From assembly GCA_943789485.1 (NCBI GenBank), contig CALSUH010000004.1, positions 24,696 to 88,695 on the forward strand: a DNA stretch of 64,000 nt, in the 5' to 3' direction. Positions within the stretch are counted from its first letter, which is position 1, and every line of letters begins with the position of its first letter. A model generated the notes under the pieces. It saw only the letters and a program-made list of their open reading frames with translations, did no database searches and was not told the DNA's origin. The position numbers and the translations under genes were made by a program. Shown here piece by piece: positions 55,859 to 63,971 of the stretch. This stretch comes from an uncultured Pseudomonadales bacterium (GTDB lineage Bacteria; Pseudomonadota; Gammaproteobacteria; Pseudomonadales; Pseudohongiellaceae).

Positions 55859-56239
55859 GCTTGCTCCAAGCGTGGGGAATTTTTGATGGATTATGTGCGC
55901 ATAGATTGCCAGATCACTATCGGTACGTCACGTAATTAAAGAACGTTAATGACTGAATTTCTCTACTTTGTGCCCAATATTGAACTGGGGTTCATAGAGA
56001 TAGAAGGCTATCTGTTATCTATCAGTCCTATTGAGTATGGAGCTTGATTACACACTGGCGTTTTTGCAAGCGGGCTAGCCATATCCACGCAATGTGGTAT
56101 AGGCAATTTAAAGACGCTTTATAGACAGTGATGAAGGTAACATTGAGGCATTGTGCCCCCTATTCTTGCTGCCTGAATTGAGCGAGAATGACTCCTGTTT
56201 ACCCCTGCAGACTCAGGCCAAAGTGAGGCAATTAACACT
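55859..56239. other. Intergenic region between divergent genes
   Basis: About 380 bp holding the promoters of the ligase and the metallo-hydrolase. I see no gene, hairpin or repeat in it. Confidence 0.3.
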
Positions 56240-57253
56240 ATGCTAAGAAGAACACTCTCTGTACTAACTAGCCTTCTTATTCTCCAATATGCACATGTAG
56301 CTTCAGCTACAGAAGATTCAATAAGTCTGACTTTCCTAGGAACAGGTGCGCCACGTCCCTCGCTCGATCGGTACGGGCCTTCTATATTGGTTGAAGCTGG
56401 GAGCCAACGACTGCTTGTTGATGCCGGCCCTGGTATGCGAGAGCGATTATTTCAAGCCGGTGGATTCGAACTACTCACAGATATTAATCTGATTCTTCTT
56501 ACTCATTTGCACTTTGACCATACGATAAGCGTACCCGGATTGTGGTTAACTGGCTGGCTGTTTGGCCGCAAGAGTCCAATGACTGTTTATGGCCCCGAAG
56601 GAACTTCAAATATGATGAATAATTTTGAAGCTGCCTATGCCTGGGACATAGAATATAGAGAAACTGTTGGAGTGCATGAACAGGGCTCTGAGCTTATTTC
56701 TTATGACATTGAACCCGGGGTGTTTTACGAAAAAGATGGACTGAAAATCACAGCCTTCAATGTAGAGCATATGCCGATTGATATGAATACCGGAGACCTG
56801 CTCGGCATGGAAGGCTCCACACTTGGTTTTCGTATTGACTACAAAGGAAGAAGCGTAGTTTTTTCAGGCGACACACGCTCAACCGAATTTTCGAACATCA
56901 TAGAGCACAGCATGGATGCAGATGTATTGATTCATGAAGTCCAGATGCCCGCTCCTGGAAACTCCCCAGAGGCGCAGCTTGCCAATGTGAGCCTGTCGGT
57001 CCACTCTAGTCCCGCTCAAGTGGCAGCGATATTTGAGCAAACCCAGCCGCGTTTAGGCGTATATTCACACATCATTCCACCTGAATTGACTTCAGAGCAA
57101 CTACTCAGCGCAACTGATTATGATGGCCCGTTGCTAGTCGCTGAAGACTTAATGACTCTCACTATAGGTGATGAAATTGTTGTGGGACGCGCCGGAGGAT
57201 CAGGCACAAATATTTTCACTGAAGCAGATGTGGTTGATCAACTACAGGATTGA
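56240..57253 (+). CDS. Exported metallo-beta-lactamase-fold hydrolase (RNase Z-like branch)
   Basis: 337 residues. The signal peptide ends HVASA. The fold shows LTFLGTGAPRPSLDRYGPS, the metal motif THLHFDH (residues 88-94), FSGDTRSTEF and a late His in VYSHIIPP. The sequence resembles the RNase Z/arylsulfatase-like group, but export to the periplasm rules out a tRNA role. It probably hydrolyses a small ester or phosphodiester. Monocistronic. Confidence 0.85.
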   Translation: MLRRTLSVLTSLLILQYAHVASATEDSISLTFLGTGAPRPSLDRYGPSILVEAGSQRLLVDAGPGMRERLFQAGGFELLTDINLILLTHLHFDHTISVPGLWLTGWLFGRKSPMTVYGPEGTSNMMNNFEAAYAWDIEYRETVGVHEQGSELISYDIEPGVFYEKDGLKITAFNVEHMPIDMNTGDLLGMEGSTLGFRIDYKGRSVVFSGDTRSTEFSNIIEHSMDADVLIHEVQMPAPGNSPEAQLANVSLSVHSSPAQVAAIFEQTQPRLGVYSHIIPPELTSEQLLSATDYDGPLLVAEDLMTLTIGDEIVVGRAGGSGTNIFTEADVVDQLQD

Positions 57254-57312
57254 CCCCAAAGGCTAGTGAGCATAGCCATACTTAGGCGCCGAATTGAAGT
57301 TCTTCTTCATCG

Positions 57313-57387
57313 GGGTCAGAGTAAAATTACCTCTCACCTGTTTCTAAACCGCCCAAATGAGTACTGGGTAAATTTACTCTGACCCCA
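57313..57387. repeat. Inverted repeat GGGGTCAGAGTAAA / TTTACTCTGACCCC
   Basis: Perfect 14-bp arms (57313-57326 and 57374-57387) separated by 47 bp. One more arm-like copy is at 39495-39508. The form suggests a small mobile or REP-type element; from memory this motif is frequent near REP-associated (Y1) transposases, which I cannot verify here. Confidence 0.7.
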
Positions 57388-57532
57388 CTTGTATGACCCC
57401 ACTTGTATTAGCCCCACTTGGAGAAAATCTTTGGTATTTCACTCAATCCCCGCTATTTTTTCTCATGGGATAGATCCAAAATGTCAAAGCAGACATATGT
57501 TATCCCGTATCAAAGCCCAACAAAAAAATCCA

Positions 57533-57560
57533 CTGGAAACCAGTAACGGGGGCTTCTAAT
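57533..57560. repeat. ACTGG-CCAGT hairpin repeat, copy 1
   Basis: CCACTGGAAACCAGTAACGG, followed by GGGCTTCT, preceded by a run of A. Closely similar to 63249-63280, which sits just beyond the IS3 element. Confidence 0.5.
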
Positions 57561-57644
57561 GTAGCCACACATGACGGCCCCAACAATAAGTCAAGCAGTG
57601 AACTATTACACTACATTAAAGAAAAGCCTTACCTAGGAAAAATT

Positions 57645-58676
57645 ATGAACAAGAAATTTTCAAAGTATAAAGCTATGTATTTTTCTCCATGGGGGCCTAT
57701 TTTTATAACCGGATTTTCGGTTTTTATTTCTCTGGCAATCTACGGCAGCGTAATAATGTTCATGACCTCCAGAATTGCTTATCCTAATGCTGATGCTTTC
57801 GATATTGGTTATTATTTCTCTGCCATTATCCCCGCAATCATTACCCCTGCTATTATTTATATTTTTAGAAAAACGCAATTAAAATTAGCCCGATCAAATC
57901 AAAAGCTTGAAGAGTACTCCAATGAATTAACCGCGCTGAATCAACGCCTGCAACTCTATGCTGATAGTTTAGAAGAGGCTCATATTTATCGAGAAGCGTT
58001 GTTTGGAGTCATTGCTCATGATTTTAGAAGTCCCCTTAGTAGCTTGACTGGTGTTCTCAATTCTGTAGAGCTTTTTTTAGATATGCCTGAGCGGCTTCCT
58101 GAGATATTTTCTTCACTAGAAAAGCAAAATAATACTTTGCTGGAAATGATTGATTCGTTACTAATTTGGTCTAAAAAGCAACTAAGTGGAAACACAGCAT
58201 TAACGTTAGAGGCTTTACCTTTACGAAATGTTATGACTCCTATTACTGACTTATATGCACAGATAATAATTGATAAACAGGTGACTATCATAAATCAATT
58301 ATCTGAAAAGCAATGTGTTTATGCTGAAGCTGTTAGTTTATCGTTAATTTGCCGTAACTTAATTTCTAATGCATTGAAATTTATAGAGCCTAAAACGGGA
58401 GTAATTACTCTTTCGATGGAACACGGAACAAAATTTGATCGAATTTTGATTGCGGATAATGGCATTTGAATGTCCCCTGAACATGTCGATAAAATATTAC
58501 AATCTTCTAAAATTAATGATACAACGCAAGGAACAAATAACGAGCAAGGTCACGGTATAGGTCTATTTATTAGCCAATATTTTATTAAAAAATATAATGG
58601 AAAATTAGACTGTGAAAGTACTGAAGGAAAAGGAACCACCTTTACCATCTCAATACCTAAAAAAGTCCCACAATAA
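57645..58676 (+). pseudogene. Membrane sensor histidine kinase interrupted by in-frame TGA
   Basis: Two hydrophobic segments (~18-42 and 55-74), a coiled-coil linker, the phospho-acceptor motif FGVIAHDFRSPLSSL (His125), and the N box LICRNLISNALKF. The G1 motif reads IADNGI, then TGA at 58467-58469, then MSPEHVDK in the same frame. The G2 box HGIGLFISQYF and the GKGTTFTISIP end follow. A normal gene has DNGIGM, so one change GGA to TGA accounts for the stop. The first 274 residues lack the complete ATP-binding site, so it should be inactive unless the stop is read through. AT-rich, no response regulator beside it. Probably acquired DNA. Confidence 0.8.
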
Positions 58677-58869
58677 AATTCAATAATGAAGATAAAATCA
58701 GCATATTAAATCAGTTGCCAACTCAGAATCCTGAGCATGTTTGTTAGGCAGTAAGCGCCAATTTTATGGGTACGAATGTCTGCGTTAACAGCACCTATGA
58801 GTGCACGATAGAAATTTACTTTGGGACAAATTCATGTGGGTTGCATTGAACCAGCCTTCTTTAGTCGAG

Positions 58870-60633
58870 TCAGGCCGACATTGAATTGACCGGAAGAACT
58901 AAACTGACCGTGGTTCCTGAACCTTTCTCGCTAAATATTTTTAAGGTCCCTCCCATTTCTTCTACCAGCCGTCGTGACGTGCTTAGCCCTAAACCCAGAC
59001 CACTTGTTAGGGTTTTTGTGGTAAAGAAGGGTTCTGTAACTTTTTCTAGATTTTCCTGCGAAATACCATGGCCGCTGTCAATGACATCTAAACAAAATTG
59101 CGGATTCTCAACCTCACTAGACTGATCTAATCTTGCCCGTATAGTAATATTTCCCTCACCGGAAATCGCATCTCTAGAATTAGCAACAAGATTAAGAATT
59201 ATCACATTGAGTTGCGTGTCATCTATATCAATAGATTCGTTGGTAAATGACCAGTCAGCCATAATTCGCACCCTGCGGGGGCAAATTTTTTCAGCGTTAT
59301 TGTGCATTTCCGACATGAAATCGACCAGCTTAGTCTCATTAAGATTGATCTGCGGGGAGGAAGCAAACCTTCCGATCTGCTTCGTCAAGAGCTCACTGGC
59401 TTGAACTGCCTTGGTCGCGTCTGCAAGAAAGGTTTTCTCGTCCGGATTGAGCCTTTCTTTGTCCAGTAGCACGAGATTGCCCTGAATAACCAGCAGCAAA
59501 TTTGCAAAATCATGCGCAATTCGAGCGCAAGCTAAACCCACTGCTTCGAGTTTATTCAAATTGCGCAACCTACTTCGTTCTTTTTGCAGTTCAGTGACAT
59601 CGGTAGCCGCGCAGACCATGTCGAGCGGTAGTCCCGATAAATTCCGCCTCGGAGCACACGCCGCGATGAAATTCAAGATATCTCCGTTGTGATCCGTCAC
59701 CGTAAAAGGAAAGCTTTCGATATCTTCACCCGCTGCGGCCAAACTCAGGGCGCCCGACAATGCAAGCGAGCTGTCTTCGTCGACAATAATATCGAAGACT
59801 GAGTCGCCCTTCTTTTGATGAACCAGCAAATTAATTGCGTACTTGTTTTGAAACGAAACGGTGCCATCAAAATTAATGATCAGAACCAGGCAGTTGAGAG
59901 TGTTTTCTAATAGCACGAGATTCTGACTAGCAGTCTCGGCACGTTCGTGACTTTCGCCGATATTAATTTTCTGCTTCTCGATAGTGATTGCTTGTTTATT
60001 TAACAAATGATCCGTCATTTGATACGTGAGATAGACTCCCCTGAACGCAAAACAGGAAAGCCCAGTAATAAGCGAGATGGTCAAACCCCGCATTACCATT
60101 CCCTGAGTCGATTGTATGTCGATTAAGATGTAACCAGACTTTATGTCTAAGAGCATTGCAACTGCGATGATGATCACCAAAAACCACAAGCAAATTACAA
60201 AGCCCCGCTGACCGTAAAAAATGACCTGAGAAAGCATGAGCAGAGGAGCTAAAAGAAGGAAGTTACTTGCTAAGCCTTTGTGCAAGACCATGGTGGATAC
60301 TGTGAGCACAAGCATGGCCGAGATCGCTGCCATTTGCACAGCCATGCTAAGCCTTTCTCTTAATAGAGCAAAAATAGGAAAAACCAGTACCGCAATCGAC
60401 GGCAACAGCATTATACTTACTTCGAAAAATGAGTCCTGTGTAGCGATTCTATAGATAGAGAGCAGCCCCAAGACGGCCCCTATAGAAGCTAGCAGCTTGA
60501 CAAGATAGGCAGTAAGCCAAAATTTGATTTCGTCTAAACGACTGTCATGCATAGTAATTCTAGTTCGCAATCGACTATCTGACCCATCAAGGATCTGCGC
60601 TATTAGTGTAATTGACACGGCTAACAAACTCAA
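58870..60633 (-). CDS. Membrane sensor histidine kinase with PAS-like domain
   Basis: Up to 587 residues from a TTG; an ATG at 60552 gives 560 and is the more natural start. Six or so transmembrane segments lie between ~38 and 200. A PAS-type region (~235-350, DGTVSFQNKYAINLL to VCAATDVTELQKE) follows, then the H box ARIAHDFANLLLVIQ with His374 and the ATPase domain (NLVANSRDAI, DSGHGIS, GLGLGLSTSRRLVEEMGGTL). This is the NtrB/HATPase class with the DFxN type H box. No response regulator gene adjoins. The signal sensed is unknown. Confidence 0.85.
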   Translation of the reverse strand: MSLLAVSITLIAQILDGSDSRLRTRITMHDSRLDEIKFWLTAYLVKLLASIGAVLGLLSIYRIATQDSFFEVSIMLLPSIAVLVFPIFALLRERLSMAVQMAAISAMLVLTVSTMVLHKGLASNFLLLAPLLMLSQVIFYGQRGFVICLWFLVIIIAVAMLLDIKSGYILIDIQSTQGMVMRGLTISLITGLSCFAFRGVYLTYQMTDHLLNKQAITIEKQKINIGESHERAETASQNLVLLENTLNCLVLIINFDGTVSFQNKYAINLLVHQKKGDSVFDIIVDEDSSLALSGALSLAAAGEDIESFPFTVTDHNGDILNFIAACAPRRNLSGLPLDMVCAATDVTELQKERSRLRNLNKLEAVGLACARIAHDFANLLLVIQGNLVLLDKERLNPDEKTFLADATKAVQASELLTKQIGRFASSPQINLNETKLVDFMSEMHNNAEKICPRRVRIMADWSFTNESIDIDDTQLNVIILNLVANSRDAISGEGNITIRARLDQSSEVENPQFCLDVIDSGHGISQENLEKVTEPFFTTKTLTSGLGLGLSTSRRLVEEMGGTLKIFSEKGSGTTVSLVLPVNSMSA

Positions 60634-60707
60634 ATTTCAATTCATTGGTCGCGCCAGGTAAGCGTCTAAGGAAATGTTAGCGGTTCATAGAATAATATTC
60701 TCGTAAA

Positions 60708-61838
60708 TTATTCTTTATATACCCATTGAAAGTTTTTAATTGACTCTATTTGTGTAAGATTACCTCCAGATTTTCGTTTTTCTTTTATTTCAAGAACTAT
60801 ATCAATAGCTTCTTGAAACATTTCTGGAATAATCTTTGCTTTTATAGGATCAGAAAATGACAGGCCAGGACCTTTTTGAACTTCTGTTAACCATGGCTTA
60901 AGTTTATTGTCTAAAATAAAGTCACTTCCAAACAAACCAAACCGGCAACCTTTTTCTGTAAATTGATTGAGTTGACGCTCTCTGAACGCTGCAGTTACAT
61001 GATGGATACAATTTTGAAGCTGAGGTAGTAATGCATCATTTATCCAGCCCGGAGGTGCTAAATTTAGCTCTTTATGTGCATAGTTGTCTAGTTTTTCAAA
61101 ATTCCATTTAGGCGGAGTTCTGTGAAAAATAGAACGGAATTTTTTTTGTTGGTAGAGATTTGTAATATGTATGAGAGGATCGTCAAGGTGAGATAATTTA
61201 AACTTCTTGGTTGTTAGCCTGACTGTGCCTTCTGGATACATGAGGACTAGTAAAGGATTTAAAGAGGCTATAAGCCAGTACATACGTATTTCTGATTTTC
61301 TTTTATTTAAAAGTAAAAGATCTTTAACATAGCGTTGGATAATATAGTCATGCTCTTCACCTTCATATGTCAGAGTAGGTTTTGAGCTTTTTTTTAGAGT
61401 TTCTCGTAATTCTTTTAGGTCCCATAGTATTTTAATACCGCGGCCTCTTGATAATCTATCAGGCTTTAGGAGCCATAAATTTTCAGGATTATCTTCAGCA
61501 GGATTTTTTTGTAAAAATAGCTCTCTTTCAGCTGGATCATATAATCGGTATGTTTCAGGGTAAAAATTAGAGAGAGATAATCCTTGATTAAGATCTTTAT
61601 CAAAATAGTTTTTCAGTGTTTGGGTAAGTTCTCCTTTTTGGGTAATAAAGAATTCATTTTTTAGATGGTTTAAGAGTTGTTTTGTGCCGGGCTTTATTTT
61701 TTTATAACCTTTCCTTATCCATAATAAATCAGCATTTTTTATATTGTCAACGATTTGAATGTCATCTTTTTTTTCTAATATTTTAAGGGCATTTGACGAG
61801 GTTTTATCTAAGTATATTTTGTGTTTTTTTTTGAACAT
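60708..61838 (-). CDS. Tubulin-tyrosine-ligase-like (TTL family) ATP-grasp enzyme
   Basis: 376 residues. TTL-family motifs occur in the correct order: NFYPETYRL (91-99), WLLKPDRLSRGRGIKIL with Lys125, DYIIQRYVKDLLLL, KSEIRMYWLIASLNPLLVLM, EGTVRLTTKKF, HITNLYQ, and FGLFGSDFILDNKLKPWLTEVQ. The Mg ligands are Asp306 and Glu319; the usual Asn of LEVN is Gln321. TTL enzymes ligate amino acids to side chains or termini of proteins by ATP-dependent isopeptide chemistry. They are mainly eukaryotic and rare in bacteria. The gene is much more AT-rich than its neighbours and lies beside an IS3 element, so it was probably acquired. Substrate unknown. Confidence 0.85.
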   Translation of the reverse strand: MFKKKHKIYLDKTSSNALKILEKKDDIQIVDNIKNADLLWIRKGYKKIKPGTKQLLNHLKNEFFITQKGELTQTLKNYFDKDLNQGLSLSNFYPETYRLYDPAERELFLQKNPAEDNPENLWLLKPDRLSRGRGIKILWDLKELRETLKKSSKPTLTYEGEEHDYIIQRYVKDLLLLNKRKSEIRMYWLIASLNPLLVLMYPEGTVRLTTKKFKLSHLDDPLIHITNLYQQKKFRSIFHRTPPKWNFEKLDNYAHKELNLAPPGWINDALLPQLQNCIHHVTAAFRERQLNQFTEKGCRFGLFGSDFILDNKLKPWLTEVQKGPGLSFSDPIKAKIIPEMFQEAIDIVLEIKEKRKSGGNLTQIESIKNFQWVYKE

Positions 61839-62069
61839 TCTTTTGCTTTGTCTTTTAGTTAATATAAATCCCCCATTACCGAGGGTAATAAAATTTAGTA
61901 TCTATAAAGCCCTAATTATGAAGCTATGTTTGAAACATATAGGCTTTTTAAAATGTTTAATACTTCATTCTTCATGTAGTTGATAATCAGAAATCATTAA
62001 TGATACTGGACTTCCCAGCCTTTGCTAGACACCAAATAGCGTTAGAATCTAACTCTATGAGAGGTGTTT

Positions 62070-62348
62070 ATGAAAGGCAAACGGTATTCCGAAGAATTCA
62101 AGAGAGAAGCAGTCAAGCAGGTCACTGAAAGAGGCTATTCAGTCAGCGAGGTAGCAAAGCGGCTCGGTACGACGACCCACAGTCTGTATATCTGGCTAAA
62201 GAAGTATGACGAACCTAACCCTCGGCAAGCAGACAAAGCAGATCTGGCCGCTGAGAACGCTCGGTTGAAGGCAGACCTTAAGCGAATGACAGAGGAGCGC
62301 GACATTCTAAAAAAGGCCGCCGCGTACTTTGCCAGCGACCACGAGTAA
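62070..62348 (+). CDS. IS3-family transposase OrfA
   Basis: 93 residues from the ATG at 62070 (AGAGGT upstream). The helix-turn-helix is RYSEEFKREAVKQVTERGYS with VAKRLGTTTHSLYIW. The leucine-zipper-like C-terminus ENARLKADLKRMTEERDILK leads into KKAAAYFASDHE. The frame contains the heptamer A AAA AAG at 62309-62315, a standard -1 frameshift site that makes the OrfAB transposase. Confidence 0.92.
   Translation: MKGKRYSEEFKREAVKQVTERGYSVSEVAKRLGTTTHSLYIWLKKYDEPNPRQADKADLAAENARLKADLKRMTEERDILKKAAAYFASDHE
62309..62315 (+). promoter_or_regulatory. Programmed -1 frameshift site
   Basis: A AAA AAG in the reading phase ...CTA AAA AAG of orfA. Slipping by -1 enters the orfB frame, which is open from here through KYAFIRDHRREFSIEAM. 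Confidence 0.8.
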
Positions 62349-62395
62349 AGTACGCCTTCATTCGTGATCATCGTCGTGAGTTTTCCATTGAGGCC

Positions 62396-63217
62396 ATGTG
62401 CCGCGTATTTAAACTTCATAGAAGCGGTTTTTATGCTTGGCTAGAGAAGCCTCTCTCAGATCACGCTATTGAAGATCAGCGCCTATTAAAACGAATAAAG
62501 GAGTTCTACGTAGCCAGTGGTGGCACATACGGGAGCCCTTGGATTCACAAAGATCTTCGTGATGCGGGTGAGGCCTGGAGCGTTCATCGTGTTGCGAGGA
62601 TTATGCGAGAAAACAAGCTTAGAGCCCAAATAGGCTATAAGCGTCGCTACATGAAGGGCGGGAAGATAGGCAGCATTGCCGACAATGTTTTAGAACGAAA
62701 CTTTAGCCCGGAGAAGCCGAACCAAGCCTGGGTGAGTGATATTACGTATGTGCGAACTCACGAAGGATTTTTGTATGTCGCGACAGTGCTTGATCTATTT
62801 TCGAGACGCATTGTTGGTTGGTCGATGGATAAAAACATTGATCGCCACCTAGTGATACGAGCCCTGATGACGGCAGTGTGGAAGAGGCAGCCTAAAGCTA
62901 AGGTGTTAGTCCATAGCGACCAAGGAAGCCAATACAGCAGCTCAGATTACGTAGCGTTCTTGCAGGCAAACAATCTTCAGCCATCGATGAGTCGGCGGGG
63001 AAACTGTCATGACAATGCTGTAGCAGAAAGCTTCTTTGCCACGTTCAAGAAGCGGGTTACGAAGAGGAAGATATACGCTACTAGAGATGAAGCAAGGACA
63101 GAGATATTTAATTTTATTGAGATGTTTTACAATCCGATAAAGCGGCATAGTCATACTGGAGGCGTTTCTCCAGCTAAGTTTGAAGAAGACTATTTTTCCA
63201 AGCTAGGAAGTGTCTAG
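62396..63217 (+). CDS. IS3-family transposase OrfB (DDE integrase core)
   Basis: 273 residues from an internal ATG; the functional protein is probably the frameshift fusion with OrfA. The DDE core has WVSDITYVRTHEGFLYVATV (first Asp), VLVHSDQGSQYSSSDY (second Asp) and NCHDNAVAESFFATFKKR (Glu), with FYNPIKRHSHTGGVSPAKFE at the end. The HTH_21 region GFYAWLEKPLSD is at the N-terminus. No stop or frameshift is seen, so the element looks active. Confidence 0.92.
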   Translation: MCRVFKLHRSGFYAWLEKPLSDHAIEDQRLLKRIKEFYVASGGTYGSPWIHKDLRDAGEAWSVHRVARIMRENKLRAQIGYKRRYMKGGKIGSIADNVLERNFSPEKPNQAWVSDITYVRTHEGFLYVATVLDLFSRRIVGWSMDKNIDRHLVIRALMTAVWKRQPKAKVLVHSDQGSQYSSSDYVAFLQANNLQPSMSRRGNCHDNAVAESFFATFKKRVTKRKIYATRDEARTEIFNFIEMFYNPIKRHSHTGGVSPAKFEEDYFSKLGSV

Positions 63218-63248
63218 CAGAGTCTGGGAAGTCCACCCTAAGAAAAAC

Positions 63249-63280
63249 CCCCCACTGGATTCCAGTAACGGGGTCTTCTT
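63249..63280 (+). terminator. Terminator-like hairpin after the IS (ACTGG-CCAGT repeat, copy 2)
   Basis: CCCC-CACTGGATTCCAGTAAC-GGGG stem followed by TCTTCTT. It shares its core with 57533-57560. Confidence 0.6.
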
Positions 63281-63288
63281 ATTTTAAT

Positions 63289-63336
63289 GCGTGATCGAAT
63301 GCGCAGCATTCAAGACCGCAACGCGGCCCGCAAGGG
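63289..63336. repeat. Dispersed palindromic repeat, copy 2
   Basis: GCGTGATCGAATGCGCAGCA, then TTCAAGACCGCAACGCGGCC and CGCAAGGG. Matches 63755-63803 over most of its length, and more weakly 54243-54281. Confidence 0.7.
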
Positions 63337-63407
63337 TGAGGAGTCTGGCTCAGCCAGAGTTCGAGTCATTGATTGCCGTCCAGTCCACTAATGTGTTCAT
63401 CCAAGCC

Positions 63408-63491
63408 ATGCCTGATACATAGCGTAAGCTAGATTGGTGTAGCCACCCCTAGCGCGACTTCTGTTATTCTCTTTGGCCCCAACCCCGCCAT
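63408..63491. repeat. 84-bp direct repeat, copy 1
   Basis: Begins ATGCCTGATACATAGCGTAA and ends CCAACCCCGCCAT. Copy 2 at 63645-63727 is about 85% identical by eye. Confidence 0.75.
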
Positions 63492-63608
63492 CCCTGGCGG
63501 GTCGTTCATCAGTAACAAAGCTGCACTTTGTTTTGGCTGCGCCAACCGTTCTTCACCCTACTCTCACCGCATTCGGCAGAACAGCTCATTGTCAGGCACT
63601 AAAAAAAA

Positions 63609-63643
63609 AGGCCCACCTCGTTAGGGGTGAGCCTCATTTTTTT
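63609..63643 (+). terminator. Rho-independent terminator
   Basis: AGGCCCACC / GGGTGAGCCT stem (one G-T pair) followed by a T7 run and preceded by an A9 run, so it could act in both directions. Confidence 0.75.
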
Positions 63644-63644
63644 A

Positions 63645-63727
63645 ATGCCTGATGCATGGTGTAAGCTAAAATTGTGTAGCCATCCCTGGCGCGACTTCTG
63701 TGATTCTCTTTACCCCCAGCCCCGCCA
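63645..63727. repeat. 84-bp direct repeat, copy 2
   Basis: Begins ATGCCTGATGCATGGTGTAA. The same 16-bp opening restarts at 63985-64000 at the window edge. Confidence 0.75.
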
Positions 63728-63754
63728 TTCATCAGTAGCCGATACTCTATGCAT

Positions 63755-63803
63755 GCCTGATTGAATGCGCACGCATTCAAGACCGCTACGCGGCCCCGAA
63801 GGG
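63755..63803. repeat. Dispersed palindromic repeat, copy 3
   Basis: GCCTGATTGAATGCGCACGC continuing ATTCAAGACCGCTACGCGGC. TTGAATGCG/CGCATTCAA forms a near-perfect stem, and GACCGC/GCGGCC a second short one. Confidence 0.7.
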
Positions 63804-63944
63804 AACCGTTAAGTGATAATTTCACTCATGTAATAAGCTTACCTGATAGTCCATTAGGAGAACGTTGGGTTCTGGTTTTGGCTCAGCCAAAAGATGAGTC
63901 ATCTATGACCTCGGTCATTGTCATTTCCAGTGAACCAAAAAAAA

Positions 63945-63971
63945 ATCCCCGCACTCATCGAGTACGGGGAT
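63945..63971 (+). terminator. Rho-independent terminator
   Basis: ATCCCCG(C)ACT / AGT(A)CGGGGAT stem with a CATCG loop, A9 run before and TTT after. Confidence 0.75.

Larger units (their letters stand above)
57254..57644. other. Intergenic region with inverted repeat and hairpin elements
   Basis: About 390 bp without a gene. It contains the inverted repeat at 57313-57387, direct repeats of GACCCCACTTGTAT at 57382-57409, and the ACTGG/CCAGT hairpin at 57533-57560 that recurs at 63253-63280. It forms the left border of a markedly AT-richer stretch. Confidence 0.6.
62007..63235 (+). mobile_element. IS3-family insertion sequence, complete
   Basis: 1229 bp bounded by imperfect terminal inverted repeats: TGGACTTCCCAGCCTTTGCT (62007-62026 and on to 62032) and its counterpart ending GTCTGGGAAGTCCA at 63235. 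About 24 of 26 positions match. It carries orfA and orfB with an A6G slippery site. The flanking three bases differ (TAC left, CCC right), so no target duplication is seen; the flanks may have recombined since insertion. Confidence 0.9.

Noticed and set aside
62004..63238. Target-site duplication of the IS3 element
   Set aside because: The three bases on each side differ (TAC and CCC).
63350..63372. GTTCGAGTC resembling a tRNA T-loop
   Set aside because: No acceptor, D or anticodon arms can be folded around it.
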